A stretch of DNA of 64,000 bases from Streptomyces bambusae (GTDB lineage: Bacteria > Actinomycetota > Actinomycetes > Streptomycetales > Streptomycetaceae). Positions 8,032 through 16,785 of the stretch are shown piece after piece (within the stretch, counting starts at the first letter, position 1; each line of letters begins with the position of its first letter). The position numbers and the translations under genes are program-made. The DNA lies in NCBI RefSeq assembly GCF_019400985.1, contig NZ_WTFF01000001.1, positions 1 through 64,000 on the forward strand. The letters run 5' to 3'. The notes under the pieces were generated by a model. The model made no database searches. It was not told the origin of the DNA and was given only the letters and a program-made list of their open reading frames with translations.

Positions 8032-9402
8032 ATGTCCCAGGTGACCACAACCGATCTGTACGAGGTCACGATGGCGCTGTCGTACCTGGAGGAGGGCATG
8101 CGCGCCCCGGCGACCTTCAGCCTCTTCGTACGGGACCTGCCGACGGGCCGGGGCTTCCTCGTCGCCGCCGGCCTGGAGCCGTCGCTCGACTACCTGTCCC
8201 GGTTCGAGATCACGGCGGACGACGTCGGCGTGTTCGCACGGGCCCTGCACCGGCCACCCGCGGAACTGGCGGGCCTGGCCGGGCTGCGGTTCGACGGGAC
8301 GGTCCGTGCCGTTCCCGAGGGGCGGACCGTCTTCGCCGGCGAGCCGCTGCTGGAGGTGACTGCGCCGCTGCCGCAGGCCCAGCTCGTCGAGACGTACCTG
8401 CTCAACCAGGTCTGCCACCAGACGGCCGTGGCCTCGAAGGCGGCGCGCTGCGTGCTGGCCGCCCGCGGGCGGCCGCTGGTGGACTTCTCGCTGCGGCGCG
8501 ACCACGGGCCGCAGGCCGGCATCCAGGCCGCCAGGCTCGGGGCGCTCGCCGGCTTCGCCGGCACCAGCAACGTCGACGCAGCGGACAGGCTCGGCCTCAC
8601 CGCCGCCGGAACGATGGCGCACTCCTACATCGAGTCCTTCCCGTCCGAGGAGGACGCCTTCCGTGCCTTCGCCCGGGCCCACCCGGGCCCGGTGACCCTC
8701 CTCGTCGACACGTACGACACCGAGCAGGGCGTCGTCACCGCCGCCCGGGTACTGGCTGACCTGAGGCGCGGGCCGGGCTGCGCGATCCGCCTCGACAGCG
8801 GGGACCTCGGAGAACTCGCCCGCCGCTCGCGCGCCCTGCTGGACGCCGCCGGGCTCACGGACGTACGGATCATCGCCAGCGGCGGCCTGGACGAGTACGA
8901 GGTCGACGAACTGGTGTGCTCGGGGGCGCCGATCGACGTCTTCGCGGTCGGCACACGGGTCGGGGTGGCGGCGGACGCGCCGTACCTGGACGCCGCCTAC
9001 AAGCTCGTGGAGTACGACGGGCGGCCGGTGATGAAGCTGTCCTCCGCGAAGGTCACCGCTCCGGCGCCCAAGCAGGTCTACCGCCGGCCTGGTGAGCCGG
9101 ACGTGATCGCCCTGCGCGACGAGGAACCGCCGCCGGGTGCCGGGGCGCTGCTGCGCACGGTGATGCGGGACGGCCGCAGGACCGGGCCGCCCGACACGCT
9201 CGCCGCCGCACGCGCCCGTCTGACGGCCGATCTCGCGGCCCTGCCCGAGTGGGCCCGGCGCATCCGCGACCCTCGGGCGCCGACCCCGGTGACGTCGGCC
9301 CGGCTGGCCCGGCTGACGGACGAGGTCCGCGGGCGGCTGCTCGCGGATCTCAGCCGTCTGAGGGCGGACAGGACCAGTGCTCTTCCCCGGCCGCGAGACT
9401 GA
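8032..9402 (+). CDS. pncB: Nicotinate phosphoribosyltransferase
   Basis: A 456-residue enzyme of NAD salvage that makes nicotinate mononucleotide from nicotinate and PRPP with ATP hydrolysis. It starts with the family signature TTDLYEVTMALSYLEEG and carries LLNQVCHQTAVASKAAR, the active-site segment DFSLRRDHG, and LVDTYDTEQGV followed by IRLDSGDL for phosphoribosyl binding. Length is normal for the family. GGAG precedes ATG 8032. It sits among universal stress protein genes and a PEP-synthase remnant, a combination seen in streptomycete redox/hypoxia stress clusters, so stress-linked NAD supply is a reasonable inference. Confidence 0.95.
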   Translation: MSQVTTTDLYEVTMALSYLEEGMRAPATFSLFVRDLPTGRGFLVAAGLEPSLDYLSRFEITADDVGVFARALHRPPAELAGLAGLRFDGTVRAVPEGRTVFAGEPLLEVTAPLPQAQLVETYLLNQVCHQTAVASKAARCVLAARGRPLVDFSLRRDHGPQAGIQAARLGALAGFAGTSNVDAADRLGLTAAGTMAHSYIESFPSEEDAFRAFARAHPGPVTLLVDTYDTEQGVVTAARVLADLRRGPGCAIRLDSGDLGELARRSRALLDAAGLTDVRIIASGGLDEYEVDELVCSGAPIDVFAVGTRVGVAADAPYLDAAYKLVEYDGRPVMKLSSAKVTAPAPKQVYRRPGEPDVIALRDEEPPPGAGALLRTVMRDGRRTGPPDTLAAARARLTADLAALPEWARRIRDPRAPTPVTSARLARLTDEVRGRLLADLSRLRADRTSALPRPRD

Positions 9403-9415
9403 CGGGCCGCTCACC

Positions 9416-9455
9416 GGGCACCGTGGACCGCCGGCCGGCCCGCCGGCAGGTGCCC
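9416..9455 (+). terminator. Nested hairpin after pncB
   Basis: Outer arms GGGCACC and GGTGCCC enclose an inner GCCGGC pair, starting 14 nt after the pncB stop. There is no U-tract, as is usual in Streptomyces. The structure is read by eye only. Confidence 0.55.
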
Positions 9456-9563
9456 TTCGGGTCCCGATCGGGCCCGGTCGGCCCCTCACGCCGCGACCGG
9501 CGGAACCTGACGCTGGAAGAAGCGCCTTTCACGGACGCGACCGGCGCATCGAGGAGGCATGCC

Positions 9564-10484
9564 ATGACTGCCCAGGTCACTGCGGGCATCGACGGCTCGC
9601 AGGAAAGTCTCGCGGCGGCCGCTTGGGCCGCGCGGGCTGCGGTGCTCCGTGAGGTGCCGCTGCGGCTCGTCCACGTCGAGGAATGGCCCGTCACGCCGGA
9701 GATCCCGTACCAGCTCGCCGCCCACCATGCCGAGCGGTCGTCCGGCCTGCTCCGCGACGTCGCGGAGCAGGCACGCAAGGAGCATCCGGGGCTGGAGGTC
9801 ACCACCGAGCACCAGCTGGGCCGTGTCTCCGGTCTGCTGAGCGCGGCGGCGGACGAGTCGGACCTGACGGTGCTGGGCTCCCGCGGCCTCGGCGGGCTGG
9901 TCGGCTTCCTGATCGGCTCGGTGTCGCTGGCCGTCGTCGGGACCTCCCGGACGCCGGTCGTCCTCGTACGGGCCGACGGGGCAGCCGGGGCCGACGACAA
10001 GCAGACCGCGGACGTGGCGTCCGGAACCCCGACGCAAGCGCCCCGACCCGAGTCCTCCCCCGGCGGGATTCTCGTCGGCGTCGACCTCGGGCACCCGAGC
10101 GAACCGGTACTCGCATTCGCGTTCGCCGAGGCCGCCCGCCGGGGCGGGACGCTCCGCGTCCTGCACTCCTGGACCCTCCCCCGCCCCTACGCGTACGCCG
10201 CGGTGGCCGACCCGGGCATCGGCGAGCTCAGGGGACAGCAGGTCGCGCAGCGGCTGGCGGACGCGGTGCGGCCCTGGCGCGCCATGTATCCGGGCGTCCA
10301 CGTCACCGAGGAGGCCGTCGTCGGCGCCCCCGGGCCCGAGCTCGTGAAGGCGTCCAGGGGCGCGGAGCTCCTGGTCGTCGGACGGCGGAAGCGCAAGGCC
10401 CGCCTCGGCCCGCACATCGGCCATGTCGCTCACGCGGTGATCCACCACTGCGCTGCGCCGGTCGCCGTGGTCCCAGTCGGCTGA
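9564..10484 (+). CDS. Universal stress protein, two UspA domains
   Basis: A 306-residue cytoplasmic protein with tandem UspA domains joined by a polar linker (about residues 140-170). The first has TAGIDGSQES and the nucleotide-loop motif GSRGLGGLVGFLIGSVS. The second has ILVGVDLGHPSE and ends AVIHHCAAPVAVVPVG, but its loop is GRRKRKARLGPHIGHV, so ATP binding there is less certain. Such proteins accumulate under hypoxia, starvation or oxidative stress. GAGGAGG at 9551-9557 fixes the ATG at 9564. It has its own upstream region behind the pncB hairpin. Confidence 0.93.
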   Translation: MTAQVTAGIDGSQESLAAAAWAARAAVLREVPLRLVHVEEWPVTPEIPYQLAAHHAERSSGLLRDVAEQARKEHPGLEVTTEHQLGRVSGLLSAAADESDLTVLGSRGLGGLVGFLIGSVSLAVVGTSRTPVVLVRADGAAGADDKQTADVASGTPTQAPRPESSPGGILVGVDLGHPSEPVLAFAFAEAARRGGTLRVLHSWTLPRPYAYAAVADPGIGELRGQQVAQRLADAVRPWRAMYPGVHVTEEAVVGAPGPELVKASRGAELLVVGRRKRKARLGPHIGHVAHAVIHHCAAPVAVVPVG

Positions 10485-10658
10485 CGCCGCGGCGGCCCGC
10501 TGGCACAGGACCGGCCACACCCGGCTTCCCGTCCCCCGGCCGCGCGAAGGAGTATGGAGTATGGCCATGCGGAACTGCTTCGTCCGGAACGGGGTCGTCG
10601 CACTGCACCGGACCCTCGGCCCCGGCCACGACCGAACCACCGAGGGGGATACGGCGGG

Positions 10659-11864
10659 ATGAGATCACAGCCGTCCGCCGCCGGCCCGGAAGGGGCCGCC
10701 GGCAAGTCAGGGAACGGGATGCGGGCGTCGTTCCCGCTCGGCCGTGTCGCGGGCGTACGGGTCGGCCTCCACTGGAGCGCGCTGGGCATCTTCTGGATCA
10801 TCGCCCTCGGCCTCGCCTCGGGCAGCCTCCCCCACATGTATCCCGGCCGGCCATGGGTGGCGTACTGGGCCGTCGGCCTGGGAGCGGCGGCCGTCTTCCT
10901 CGCCTCGCTGCTCGCGCACGAGCTGGCCCACGCGGTGGTGGCCCGCCGCAACGAGGTCGACGTGGACGAGATCGTCCTGTGGCTGCTGGGCGGTATGGCC
11001 CGGATCCGGACGGAAGCTCCAAGCCCCGCTGCCGAACTGCGCATCGCCGGGGCGGGCCCTTTGGTGAGCCTCGTCCTGGGCGGGCTCTTCGCGCTGGCCG
11101 CCTGGGCACTCGACGCATCGGCGGGAGGAGGCCTCGTCGTCGAGGCCCTGATATGGCTGGCCGCGATCAACATCCTCCTCGCCCTCTTCAACACCGTCCC
11201 GGCCGCCCCGCTCGACGGGGGCAGACTGCTGCGGGCGTTCCTGTGGTGGCGCGGCGGTGACCCGTACCGCGCCAGCATGCAGGCCACAGCTGCCGGACGC
11301 GTGTTCGGCTGGCTCCTCGTGGCGGGCGGCCTGCTCATGTTCGCGCGCGGCGACGTCTTCGGCGGACTCTGGTTCGTCATGATCGGCTGGTTCCTGATCG
11401 CCGCTGCCACGGCGGAAGGCGGTCAGGCACAGCTACGGGCCCTACTCGCCGGACTCCCCGTCCGGCAGGTGATGACACCCGACCCGGTCACCGTCGCACC
11501 CGGCCTCACGATCGCGGAGTTCCTGGCGGACGCCCGCTACCGGTACCGGCACTCCGCCTATCCCGTGACCGGCGACGACGGGACGCCGCTCGGCCTGCTG
11601 ACCCTCCGAGGGGCCGGAGGCGTACCCGAGGGGCGGCGGCCGCACGTGACCGTCGCCGAGGCCATGCTGCCGCTCACGCACGTCACCGTGGTCGACGCGG
11701 GCACCGCCCTCACGGAGCTCACGCCGCAACTGGCCCCGGGAGCCGAACACCGCACGCTGGTCACGGACCAGGGCCGACTGATCGGCATCGTCTCGGCCTC
11801 CGACGTGGGCCGGGTGGTGAGCTGGCTGACAACGACGACACCGCGGCGACGGAACAGCGGGTGA
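10659..11864 (+). CDS. Site-2 protease family zinc metalloprotease with CBS pair
   Basis: A 401-residue intramembrane protease with about six hydrophobic segments. The zinc site HELAH lies at residues 87-91, and the second metal motif is in NTVPAAPLDGGRLL. The C-terminal third is a CBS-domain pair (VRQVMTPDPVTVAPGLTI and a repeat ending IGIVSASDVGRVV) that could sense adenine nucleotides. S2P proteases cut transmembrane substrates such as anti-sigma factors. The frame is open 105 nt further upstream, but ATG 10659 gives a family-like length; ATG 10719 is another candidate. The substrate is unknown. Confidence 0.9.
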   Translation: MRSQPSAAGPEGAAGKSGNGMRASFPLGRVAGVRVGLHWSALGIFWIIALGLASGSLPHMYPGRPWVAYWAVGLGAAAVFLASLLAHELAHAVVARRNEVDVDEIVLWLLGGMARIRTEAPSPAAELRIAGAGPLVSLVLGGLFALAAWALDASAGGGLVVEALIWLAAINILLALFNTVPAAPLDGGRLLRAFLWWRGGDPYRASMQATAAGRVFGWLLVAGGLLMFARGDVFGGLWFVMIGWFLIAAATAEGGQAQLRALLAGLPVRQVMTPDPVTVAPGLTIAEFLADARYRYRHSAYPVTGDDGTPLGLLTLRGAGGVPEGRRPHVTVAEAMLPLTHVTVVDAGTALTELTPQLAPGAEHRTLVTDQGRLIGIVSASDVGRVVSWLTTTTPRRRNSG

Positions 11865-12780
11865 CGCGTCGAGCCGCCGTCGGCAACCGGCCGCTGACCG
11901 GTTCGGCTGCGCGCGCAGGCGGGGCCGATCTCGATCAGGGGTGCGTTGCGGTGGACCACGCGGATCTCTCGGCGCGAGTGGGAGAAGGCGCCGCAAGCAT
12001 GCGCAACGGCCGACGGATTGCCGGCTGGCCGGTGAGTGCCTGGGTTCCCATGACGGCGAGGAGCGCGAGGCGTTCGGCGTCCCGGCTGCCGGGTTCGGCT
12101 GTGTAGACGACGCCGGGACGGTGAACGCCGGGACGGTGAACGGCGGCGCGTTGGGTTTCGTGGCAGCGGACCTCACGAGTGACGCTGGGTGGGCAGATGC
12201 CGTCGCCTCCGGTGCGGCCCCGGCTTCAGCAACGACTTTCGCCCCACCTGCGGCTCCGTACGACACGTGTCGCTCACCGGCCGTTCAGCAGCCGGGTGGC
12301 GGCCAGTTGCCGGTAGGGGGCGTCACACGCCGTCGCGGTTCTCCTGCTTGCAGCCAGGTCTCCTTCTCCCGGACCTGGTTCGTGCGTCGACGGCCGCTCC
12401 ATCACTCCAACAGGCCACCGGTTGGGGACGGGTGGGCCGCCGGCACCCGTTGCTCCTCGACCGGAGCGGCCCGGCTTCTTACGGGCCGTAGCAGGGGAAA
12501 TTCAGCCCGTAGTAATTAGGTGAATCCTCGACTGAATTTCCGTCAACAGGCGCCCGGGCTCTATTTCGATTCGATAACGAGATCTCCGACAAGGCCTGGA
12601 CCATCTCCTGCCGGTCGGAGCAACTCCCTTAAAACTGCAGGAAAGTGACTGTTCATCAAACATGCACCGCGAGGTAACGGTCAGATATCTCGACCTCGAT
12701 TCCCGTTTGTCTGAATTCTCCGCCTACCGGTCTGACAGGCTTCCGTCCACCCACTCCTCCGACCAAGGTTTGAGGTGCAC
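11865..12780. other. Gene-poor stretch
   Basis: About 900 bases without a convincing gene. Open frames here lack recognisable domains and plausible ribosome binding sites. A possible short hairpin (AACCGG and CCGGTT arms, about 11887-11905) follows the S2P gene. From about 12,496 to 12,720 the composition drops well below the neighbouring GC and contains the inverted repeat listed separately, which suggests a control region for the downstream secreted-protein genes. Confidence 0.5.
12496..12541. repeat. 10-bp inverted repeat in low-GC patch
   Basis: Perfect arms GGAAATTCAG (12496-12505) and CTGAATTTCC (12532-12541) with a 26-nt centre containing TAGTAATTAGG. It sits in the least GC-rich intergenic DNA nearby. 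It could be an operator or the base of an RNA stem. Confidence 0.55.
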
Positions 12781-13041
12781 ATGGCGGGCGACCGTCGAAA
12801 GAAACATGACCATCGGTGTAGGCCGCGCCGGTTGATATTTCTCGCCGCCACCAAGGCGTCGGTGGTGACAGCGGGGGGTCCCGCCCACTCCGGCCTCGGT
12901 GACCGGGCCCAGGCGGGAACGCCGGCTGACCCCGAGGCGGGCGCCGCGGCGGCGGAACGAGGCGGGCGTCCTCAGGACGCGCCCGCCGCCGACGCGAGCG
13001 GCTCGACCGCCGTGTCGGACCCGGCGGCGGATACGCCCTGA
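12781..13041 (+). CDS. Hypothetical small basic protein (doubtful)
   Basis: An 86-residue frame with a basic start (GDRRKKHDHRCRPRR) followed by a short hydrophobic stretch (LIFLAATKASVVTAGG), then Ala/Pro/Asp-rich sequence to the stop. GAGGTGCAC precedes the ATG. The layout resembles a weak signal peptide, but no domain is recognisable and codon bias is modest. It may be a remnant of the following secreted-protein locus or not a gene at all. Confidence 0.25.
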   Translation: MAGDRRKKHDHRCRPRRLIFLAATKASVVTAGGPAHSGLGDRAQAGTPADPEAGAAAAERGGRPQDAPAADASGSTAVSDPAADTP

Positions 13042-13226
13042 CCGTGAGCACCGCCCGTACCACGGCGGGTTGCTGTTCGACCTCCAGCGCGCGGACTGCC
13101 GCGCGACCCAGGTCCGGACGGTCCAGAAGTCGGCTGACCTTCCTCCGAGCGGCCGTCCACCGGCGGGCGGCTGCCCCACTCGGTCGCCCGCCGGACGCCG
13201 GCCCGAATTTCCCGGACCAATCAGAT

Positions 13227-13253
13227 CAACCCGTTCAACCCGTTCAACCCGTT
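13227..13253 (+). repeat. Three 9-bp tandem repeats
   Basis: CAACCCGTT is repeated three times with no spacer, directly followed by CAAGGAG, the ribosome binding site of the next gene. Slippage here would change the leader length of that mRNA. Confidence 0.9.
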
Positions 13254-13264
13254 CAAGGAGCATG

Positions 13265-14140
13265 ATGCACAAACGTCGCGCGTCCCGCCGCAAGAAAGCG
13301 CTGATAGCCGCGGTCACCGCCGCACTCTCCGGCGGTCTGCTGTTCGGCTTCGGCGCCCTCGCCCAGGCCGGCGCGGTCAGTGGCACGGTCATCGGCGGGC
13401 AGGGCAACTACAAGACCATCAACCACCGCGCCAAGCCGTCCCTCTCGGCCCAGGTCAACGGCACCTCGAAGGTCGGCGACAAGATCTCGATGTCCTGCCG
13501 GACCACCGGCGACACCGTGGAGAACAACCCGCGGTGGATCTACACCGGCTCGTACTACATCGCCGACGCGTTCATCCGTGAGAACACCACCGGTCTGCCG
13601 GTCTGCGGCTCGAACCCGCAGCCGAACCCGAAACCCACCCCCACCCCCACGACCCCCACCACCGCGAAGTCACTCAAGATCGACATGCAGAAGCAGGTCA
13701 GGACCCAGTGGTGCTGGGACGCCTCCGGCGTGACCATCGCCAAGTACTGGGGCCGCACCGTCACCCAGGAGCGGTTCTGCCAGCTCGCCGCCCAGGGCAC
13801 GTGGGTGAACTGCAACAACCAGCCCGCGACACTGGAAGACATGGCCAACGGCCTGGCCAAGCTGGGGATGAGCAACAGCGGCCGCAGCCTCTACCGCAAC
13901 GCCTCGTTCAACGAGTCCGCCGCCGAGATCGCCGCGGGCCGGCCGTTCGCCGTCCGGTTCGGCTGGCGCAGCGGCGGCGGCCACATGAACGTCATCTACG
14001 GCTACGACAGCACCAGCAACATGGTCGCGGTCGGCGACCCGTGGCAGACCACCCAGACCTACACCTGGTGGAACTACAACACCTACGTGAACAACAACCA
14101 GTTCCAGTGGACCCACTCCCGCATCGGCATCCAGGGCTGA
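13265..14140 (+). CDS. Secreted C39-like papain-type cysteine protease
   Basis: A 291-residue exported protein. It has a basic N-terminus and a signal segment (ALIAAVTAALSGGLLFGFGALAQAG), then an SH3-like region (residues about 38-115) and a Pro/Thr linker (NPKPTPTPTTPTT). The catalytic domain contains TQWCWDASG with nucleophile Cys150 and oxyanion Gln148, and GGGHMNVIYGY with His240. This matches the papain-like C39 family that adopts the QWCWAAS pattern. AAGGAG at 13255-13260 is only 1 nt from an ATG at 13262, so I prefer the second ATG at 13265. The next gene follows after 14 nt, which suggests a two-gene operon with a surface partner. Confidence 0.85.
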   Translation: MHKRRASRRKKALIAAVTAALSGGLLFGFGALAQAGAVSGTVIGGQGNYKTINHRAKPSLSAQVNGTSKVGDKISMSCRTTGDTVENNPRWIYTGSYYIADAFIRENTTGLPVCGSNPQPNPKPTPTPTTPTTAKSLKIDMQKQVRTQWCWDASGVTIAKYWGRTVTQERFCQLAAQGTWVNCNNQPATLEDMANGLAKLGMSNSGRSLYRNASFNESAAEIAAGRPFAVRFGWRSGGGHMNVIYGYDSTSNMVAVGDPWQTTQTYTWWNYNTYVNNNQFQWTHSRIGIQG

Positions 14141-14154
14141 GGAGAACACCGACC

Positions 14155-15108
14155 ATGCAGACCACTCAGACCGCTCAGACGATGCGACGTGCCAGGCGCG
14201 CTGCCGTCCGGGCCGCCGTCCTCGCCACGGCCGCGCTCGCCGCCGCCCTGTGCGGCACCGTCTCCGCACACGCCGCGGAGGGCGACGGCATCGCGGGCTA
14301 CCCGTCCGCCCAGCAGACCCTCCGCAGCGACCAGACCAAGGACACCGTCTCCCGCTTCCTGGTCTCGGCCCGGCAGCCCGCCGCCGCCTCCGGCGCGGAC
14401 GGCGGCTCCGTCGGCACCCCCGGCAACGCACCCGCCGCGGTCGGCGCGCCGCCGAGGTTCGATCTCAAGGACCCGGTGCCGATGTTCGAGATCAGCCCCG
14501 AGTTCGTGGCCGGCAAGACCCAGGCGACCCCGCAGACCGCACTGCGGCTCTCCTACCTCGCCTCCCGGGTGACCGCCGCCGACGGCAGACACGCCGCCGT
14601 ACTGCTCGCGCCCAAGGGGAACACCGCCACGACGGGAAGCGGCCCGCAGAACGTCGGCGCCGAGGGCTGGGAGCTGGCCGGCATCCGGGACGGGGACAAC
14701 GATGTCAGCCTCGCCGAACGCGGCACCCCGCAGAGCCGTGCCTTCACCGAGCCGCAGATCCACGCCTGGTACCGGCTCACCGACGCGGGCATGGTCGAGC
14801 CGCTCAACGAGGAGGCGACCACCGGCCTCGGCGGGAAGCGCTCCGTGACCCTCGCCGCCTACCAGAAGCTGGTCAACGCCCGGTACGGCGACAAGCTGCC
14901 CGGCTCGGAGTACGACCGCAAGGGCCTGGCCGGCGGGTACGCCGGTCTGGTGCAGGACCAGCCGGCGGCCCAGGCCCCCACCGCGTCCGGGACCCCCGCG
15001 GCCGACACGTCCTGGCACCCGGCAGCCGTCACCGGCGCCGCGGCCCTCGCCGCGACCGGCGTCGCTGTGGCCTACGCACGCCGCCGAAGGACCACCGTCG
15101 TCCGCTGA
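14155..15108 (+). CDS. Secreted, C-terminally anchored protein of unknown function
   Basis: A 317-residue protein with an N-terminal signal peptide (RAAVLATAALAAALCGTVSAHAA) and a C-terminal hydrophobic segment followed by RRRR, typical of a membrane anchor. The ectodomain has no domain I recognise; it contains a central segment (PRFDLKDPVPMFEISPEFVAG) and polar, Ala/Pro-rich ends. GAGGAGAAC precedes the ATG. Its close linkage to the cysteine protease suggests a substrate, inhibitor or localisation partner, but this is inference from position alone. Confidence 0.75.
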   Translation: MQTTQTAQTMRRARRAAVRAAVLATAALAAALCGTVSAHAAEGDGIAGYPSAQQTLRSDQTKDTVSRFLVSARQPAAASGADGGSVGTPGNAPAAVGAPPRFDLKDPVPMFEISPEFVAGKTQATPQTALRLSYLASRVTAADGRHAAVLLAPKGNTATTGSGPQNVGAEGWELAGIRDGDNDVSLAERGTPQSRAFTEPQIHAWYRLTDAGMVEPLNEEATTGLGGKRSVTLAAYQKLVNARYGDKLPGSEYDRKGLAGGYAGLVQDQPAAQAPTASGTPAADTSWHPAAVTGAAALAATGVAVAYARRRRTTVVR

Positions 15109-15121
15109 CCCGCCCCTCGTG

Positions 15122-15211
15122 GAAGGCCGGGCCCCCTCCCGTGCTCAACCCGAGTGCCCTGAGGGCTTCGCCCATCGCATACTCATGAGCACGGGAAGGG
15201 GCCCGGACCTT
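15122..15211. terminator. Long imperfect hairpin
   Basis: Two arms of about 25 nt (15122-15146 and 15186-15211) pair almost perfectly, with one extra base and one mismatch. They enclose a 39-nt centre that holds a smaller hairpin (GCCCTGAGGGC). The element lies 13 nt after a stop codon and 42 nt before the next start, so termination is the simplest role. Confidence 0.7.
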
Positions 15212-15253
15212 CGGCCTGGCGCCAACCAACCACGGAAACAGGAGATTCACGAC

Positions 15254-16471
15254 GTGCGTGTGCTGTTGTCGACGTATGGGTCGCGTGGGGACGTCGAACC
15301 GCTGGTGGGGCTCGCGGTGCGGTTGCGGGAGATAGGCGCGCAGGTGCGGGTGTGTGCGCCGCCGGACGAGGACTTCGCGGAACGGCTGGCCGGGGTCGGC
15401 GTGTCCGTGGTGGGTGTCGGGCAGTCGGCACGCGCGCTGACGACCGCGGCTCCGCCGCCGTCGAAGGGCAATCTGCCGCAGCGCGCGGCAGAACTGATCG
15501 CCAGCCAGTTGGAGGTGATGCCGGCGGCGGCAGAGGGGTGCGACGTACTGGTGGCGACGGGGGCGATGCCGGCCATCGCCGGTGCGCGGTCGGTGGCCGA
15601 GAAGCTGGGCATCCGCTACGTGTCCGCGATCTTCCAGCAGCTGACCCTGCCTTCGCCGCAACGCCCGCCGCTGGCATACCCCGGGCGGCCGTTCCCGCCG
15701 GAAGTGACCGACAACCGCGCGCTGTGGGACCTGGACGCCCAGAGCATCAATGCGCTGTTCGGTGAGGCGCTGAACACCAACCGGACGTCGATCGGCCTGC
15801 CCCCGGTGGACAACGTCCGCGACTACGCCTTCGGCGCCCGGCCGTGGCTGGCGACCGACCCGGTGCTGGACCCGTGGCTGGAGACACCGGACCTCGACGT
15901 CGTACAGACCGGCGCGTGGGTGCTGCCCGACGAACGCCCCCTGCCCGCCGGTCTGGAGGCGTTCCTGGACGCCGGCGCGCCGCCCGTGTACGTCGGGTTC
16001 GGCAGTATGGCCGTGGGCGGCGGGGAGAATGCGGCCCGGGTGGCCATCGAGGCGGTCCGCTCGACGGGCCGCCGCGTCCTGGTCGGGCGCGGCTGGGCGG
16101 AACTGGGCCTCGTCGACGACCGGGACGACTGCTTCGCCGTCGGCGAGGTCAACCATCAGCAGTTGTTCGGACGCGTGGCCGCCGTCGTGCACCACGGTGG
16201 CGCGGGTACGACGACGACGGCCGCCCGGGCCGGCGCTCCGCAGGTGGTGGTGCCCCAGTTGGCGGACCAGCCGTACTGGGCCGCCCGGGTGGCCGACCTG
16301 GGCATCGGCACAGCCCACGCCGGCCCGGTCCCGACCGTCGATTCCCTGTCGGCCGCACTCAAGCCGGCCCTGGCGCCGGAAACCGACACCCGGGCGAAGG
16401 CCGTGGCCGCCACGGTCCGCACCGACGGGGCGACACGGGCAGCAAGACTGCTCCTGGACACCACCACCTGA
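15254..16471 (+). CDS. Family 1 glycosyltransferase
   Basis: A 405-residue GT-B fold transferase of the MGT/UGT type that glycosylates macrolides, glycopeptides and other small molecules. It opens with RVLLSTYGSRGDVEPLVGLA, the classic donor-side N-terminus. It carries the C-terminal sugar-nucleotide motif VVHHGGAGTTTTAARAGAPQVVVPQLADQPYWA. AGGAG at 15240-15244 supports GTG 15254. It stands alone after a hairpin, with no sugar-biosynthesis genes nearby. Antibiotic inactivation or lipid/polyketide glycosylation are both possible. Confidence 0.92.
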   Translation: MRVLLSTYGSRGDVEPLVGLAVRLREIGAQVRVCAPPDEDFAERLAGVGVSVVGVGQSARALTTAAPPPSKGNLPQRAAELIASQLEVMPAAAEGCDVLVATGAMPAIAGARSVAEKLGIRYVSAIFQQLTLPSPQRPPLAYPGRPFPPEVTDNRALWDLDAQSINALFGEALNTNRTSIGLPPVDNVRDYAFGARPWLATDPVLDPWLETPDLDVVQTGAWVLPDERPLPAGLEAFLDAGAPPVYVGFGSMAVGGGENAARVAIEAVRSTGRRVLVGRGWAELGLVDDRDDCFAVGEVNHQQLFGRVAAVVHHGGAGTTTTAARAGAPQVVVPQLADQPYWAARVADLGIGTAHAGPVPTVDSLSAALKPALAPETDTRAKAVAATVRTDGATRAARLLLDTTT

Positions 16472-16785
16472 GGAGGCCGAGCCGGGCCCGCGAGCCGCCC
16501 CTGACCCACCCACGCCGGCGGGGCGGACGCCCAACTGGTTCTGGCGCTGCTACGCCACCGCCTGCAGGACCGGCCCTGCGGTCGCTCCGACGCCTGGCCC
16601 CAGGACACCCGCCTACGGGCCAGGCCGCTGAGCGTCCCCAGCCGCAGGCCTCGGCTGTGCAGCGCCACACCCCTCTGTCACCCCCTGCGGTTAGGATTCC
16701 CGTGGCTTCCGCCAAGTCCGGCAGCGCCGGACGGAACGGGCGGAGACCTCAGACGGCGCGGTGACGGAGAAAGCGGGAACAGCGC
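16472..16785 (+). promoter_or_regulatory. Region upstream of pglW with candidate -10
   Basis: This 314-base gap holds no gene. TAGGAT at 16692-16697 matches the actinobacterial -10 pattern and lies about 90 nt before the pglW ATG; I see no good -35. It could drive the pglW-pglX operon. Confidence 0.3.

Noticed and set aside
11941..12519. 192-codon plus-strand frame in the gene-poor gap
   Set aside because: No ribosome binding site, no domain, mixed composition and it runs into the low-GC inverted-repeat region.
12899..13264. Long N-terminal extension of the secreted cysteine protease
   Set aside because: It would bury the signal peptide, and AAGGAG lies right before the ATG pair at 13262/13265.
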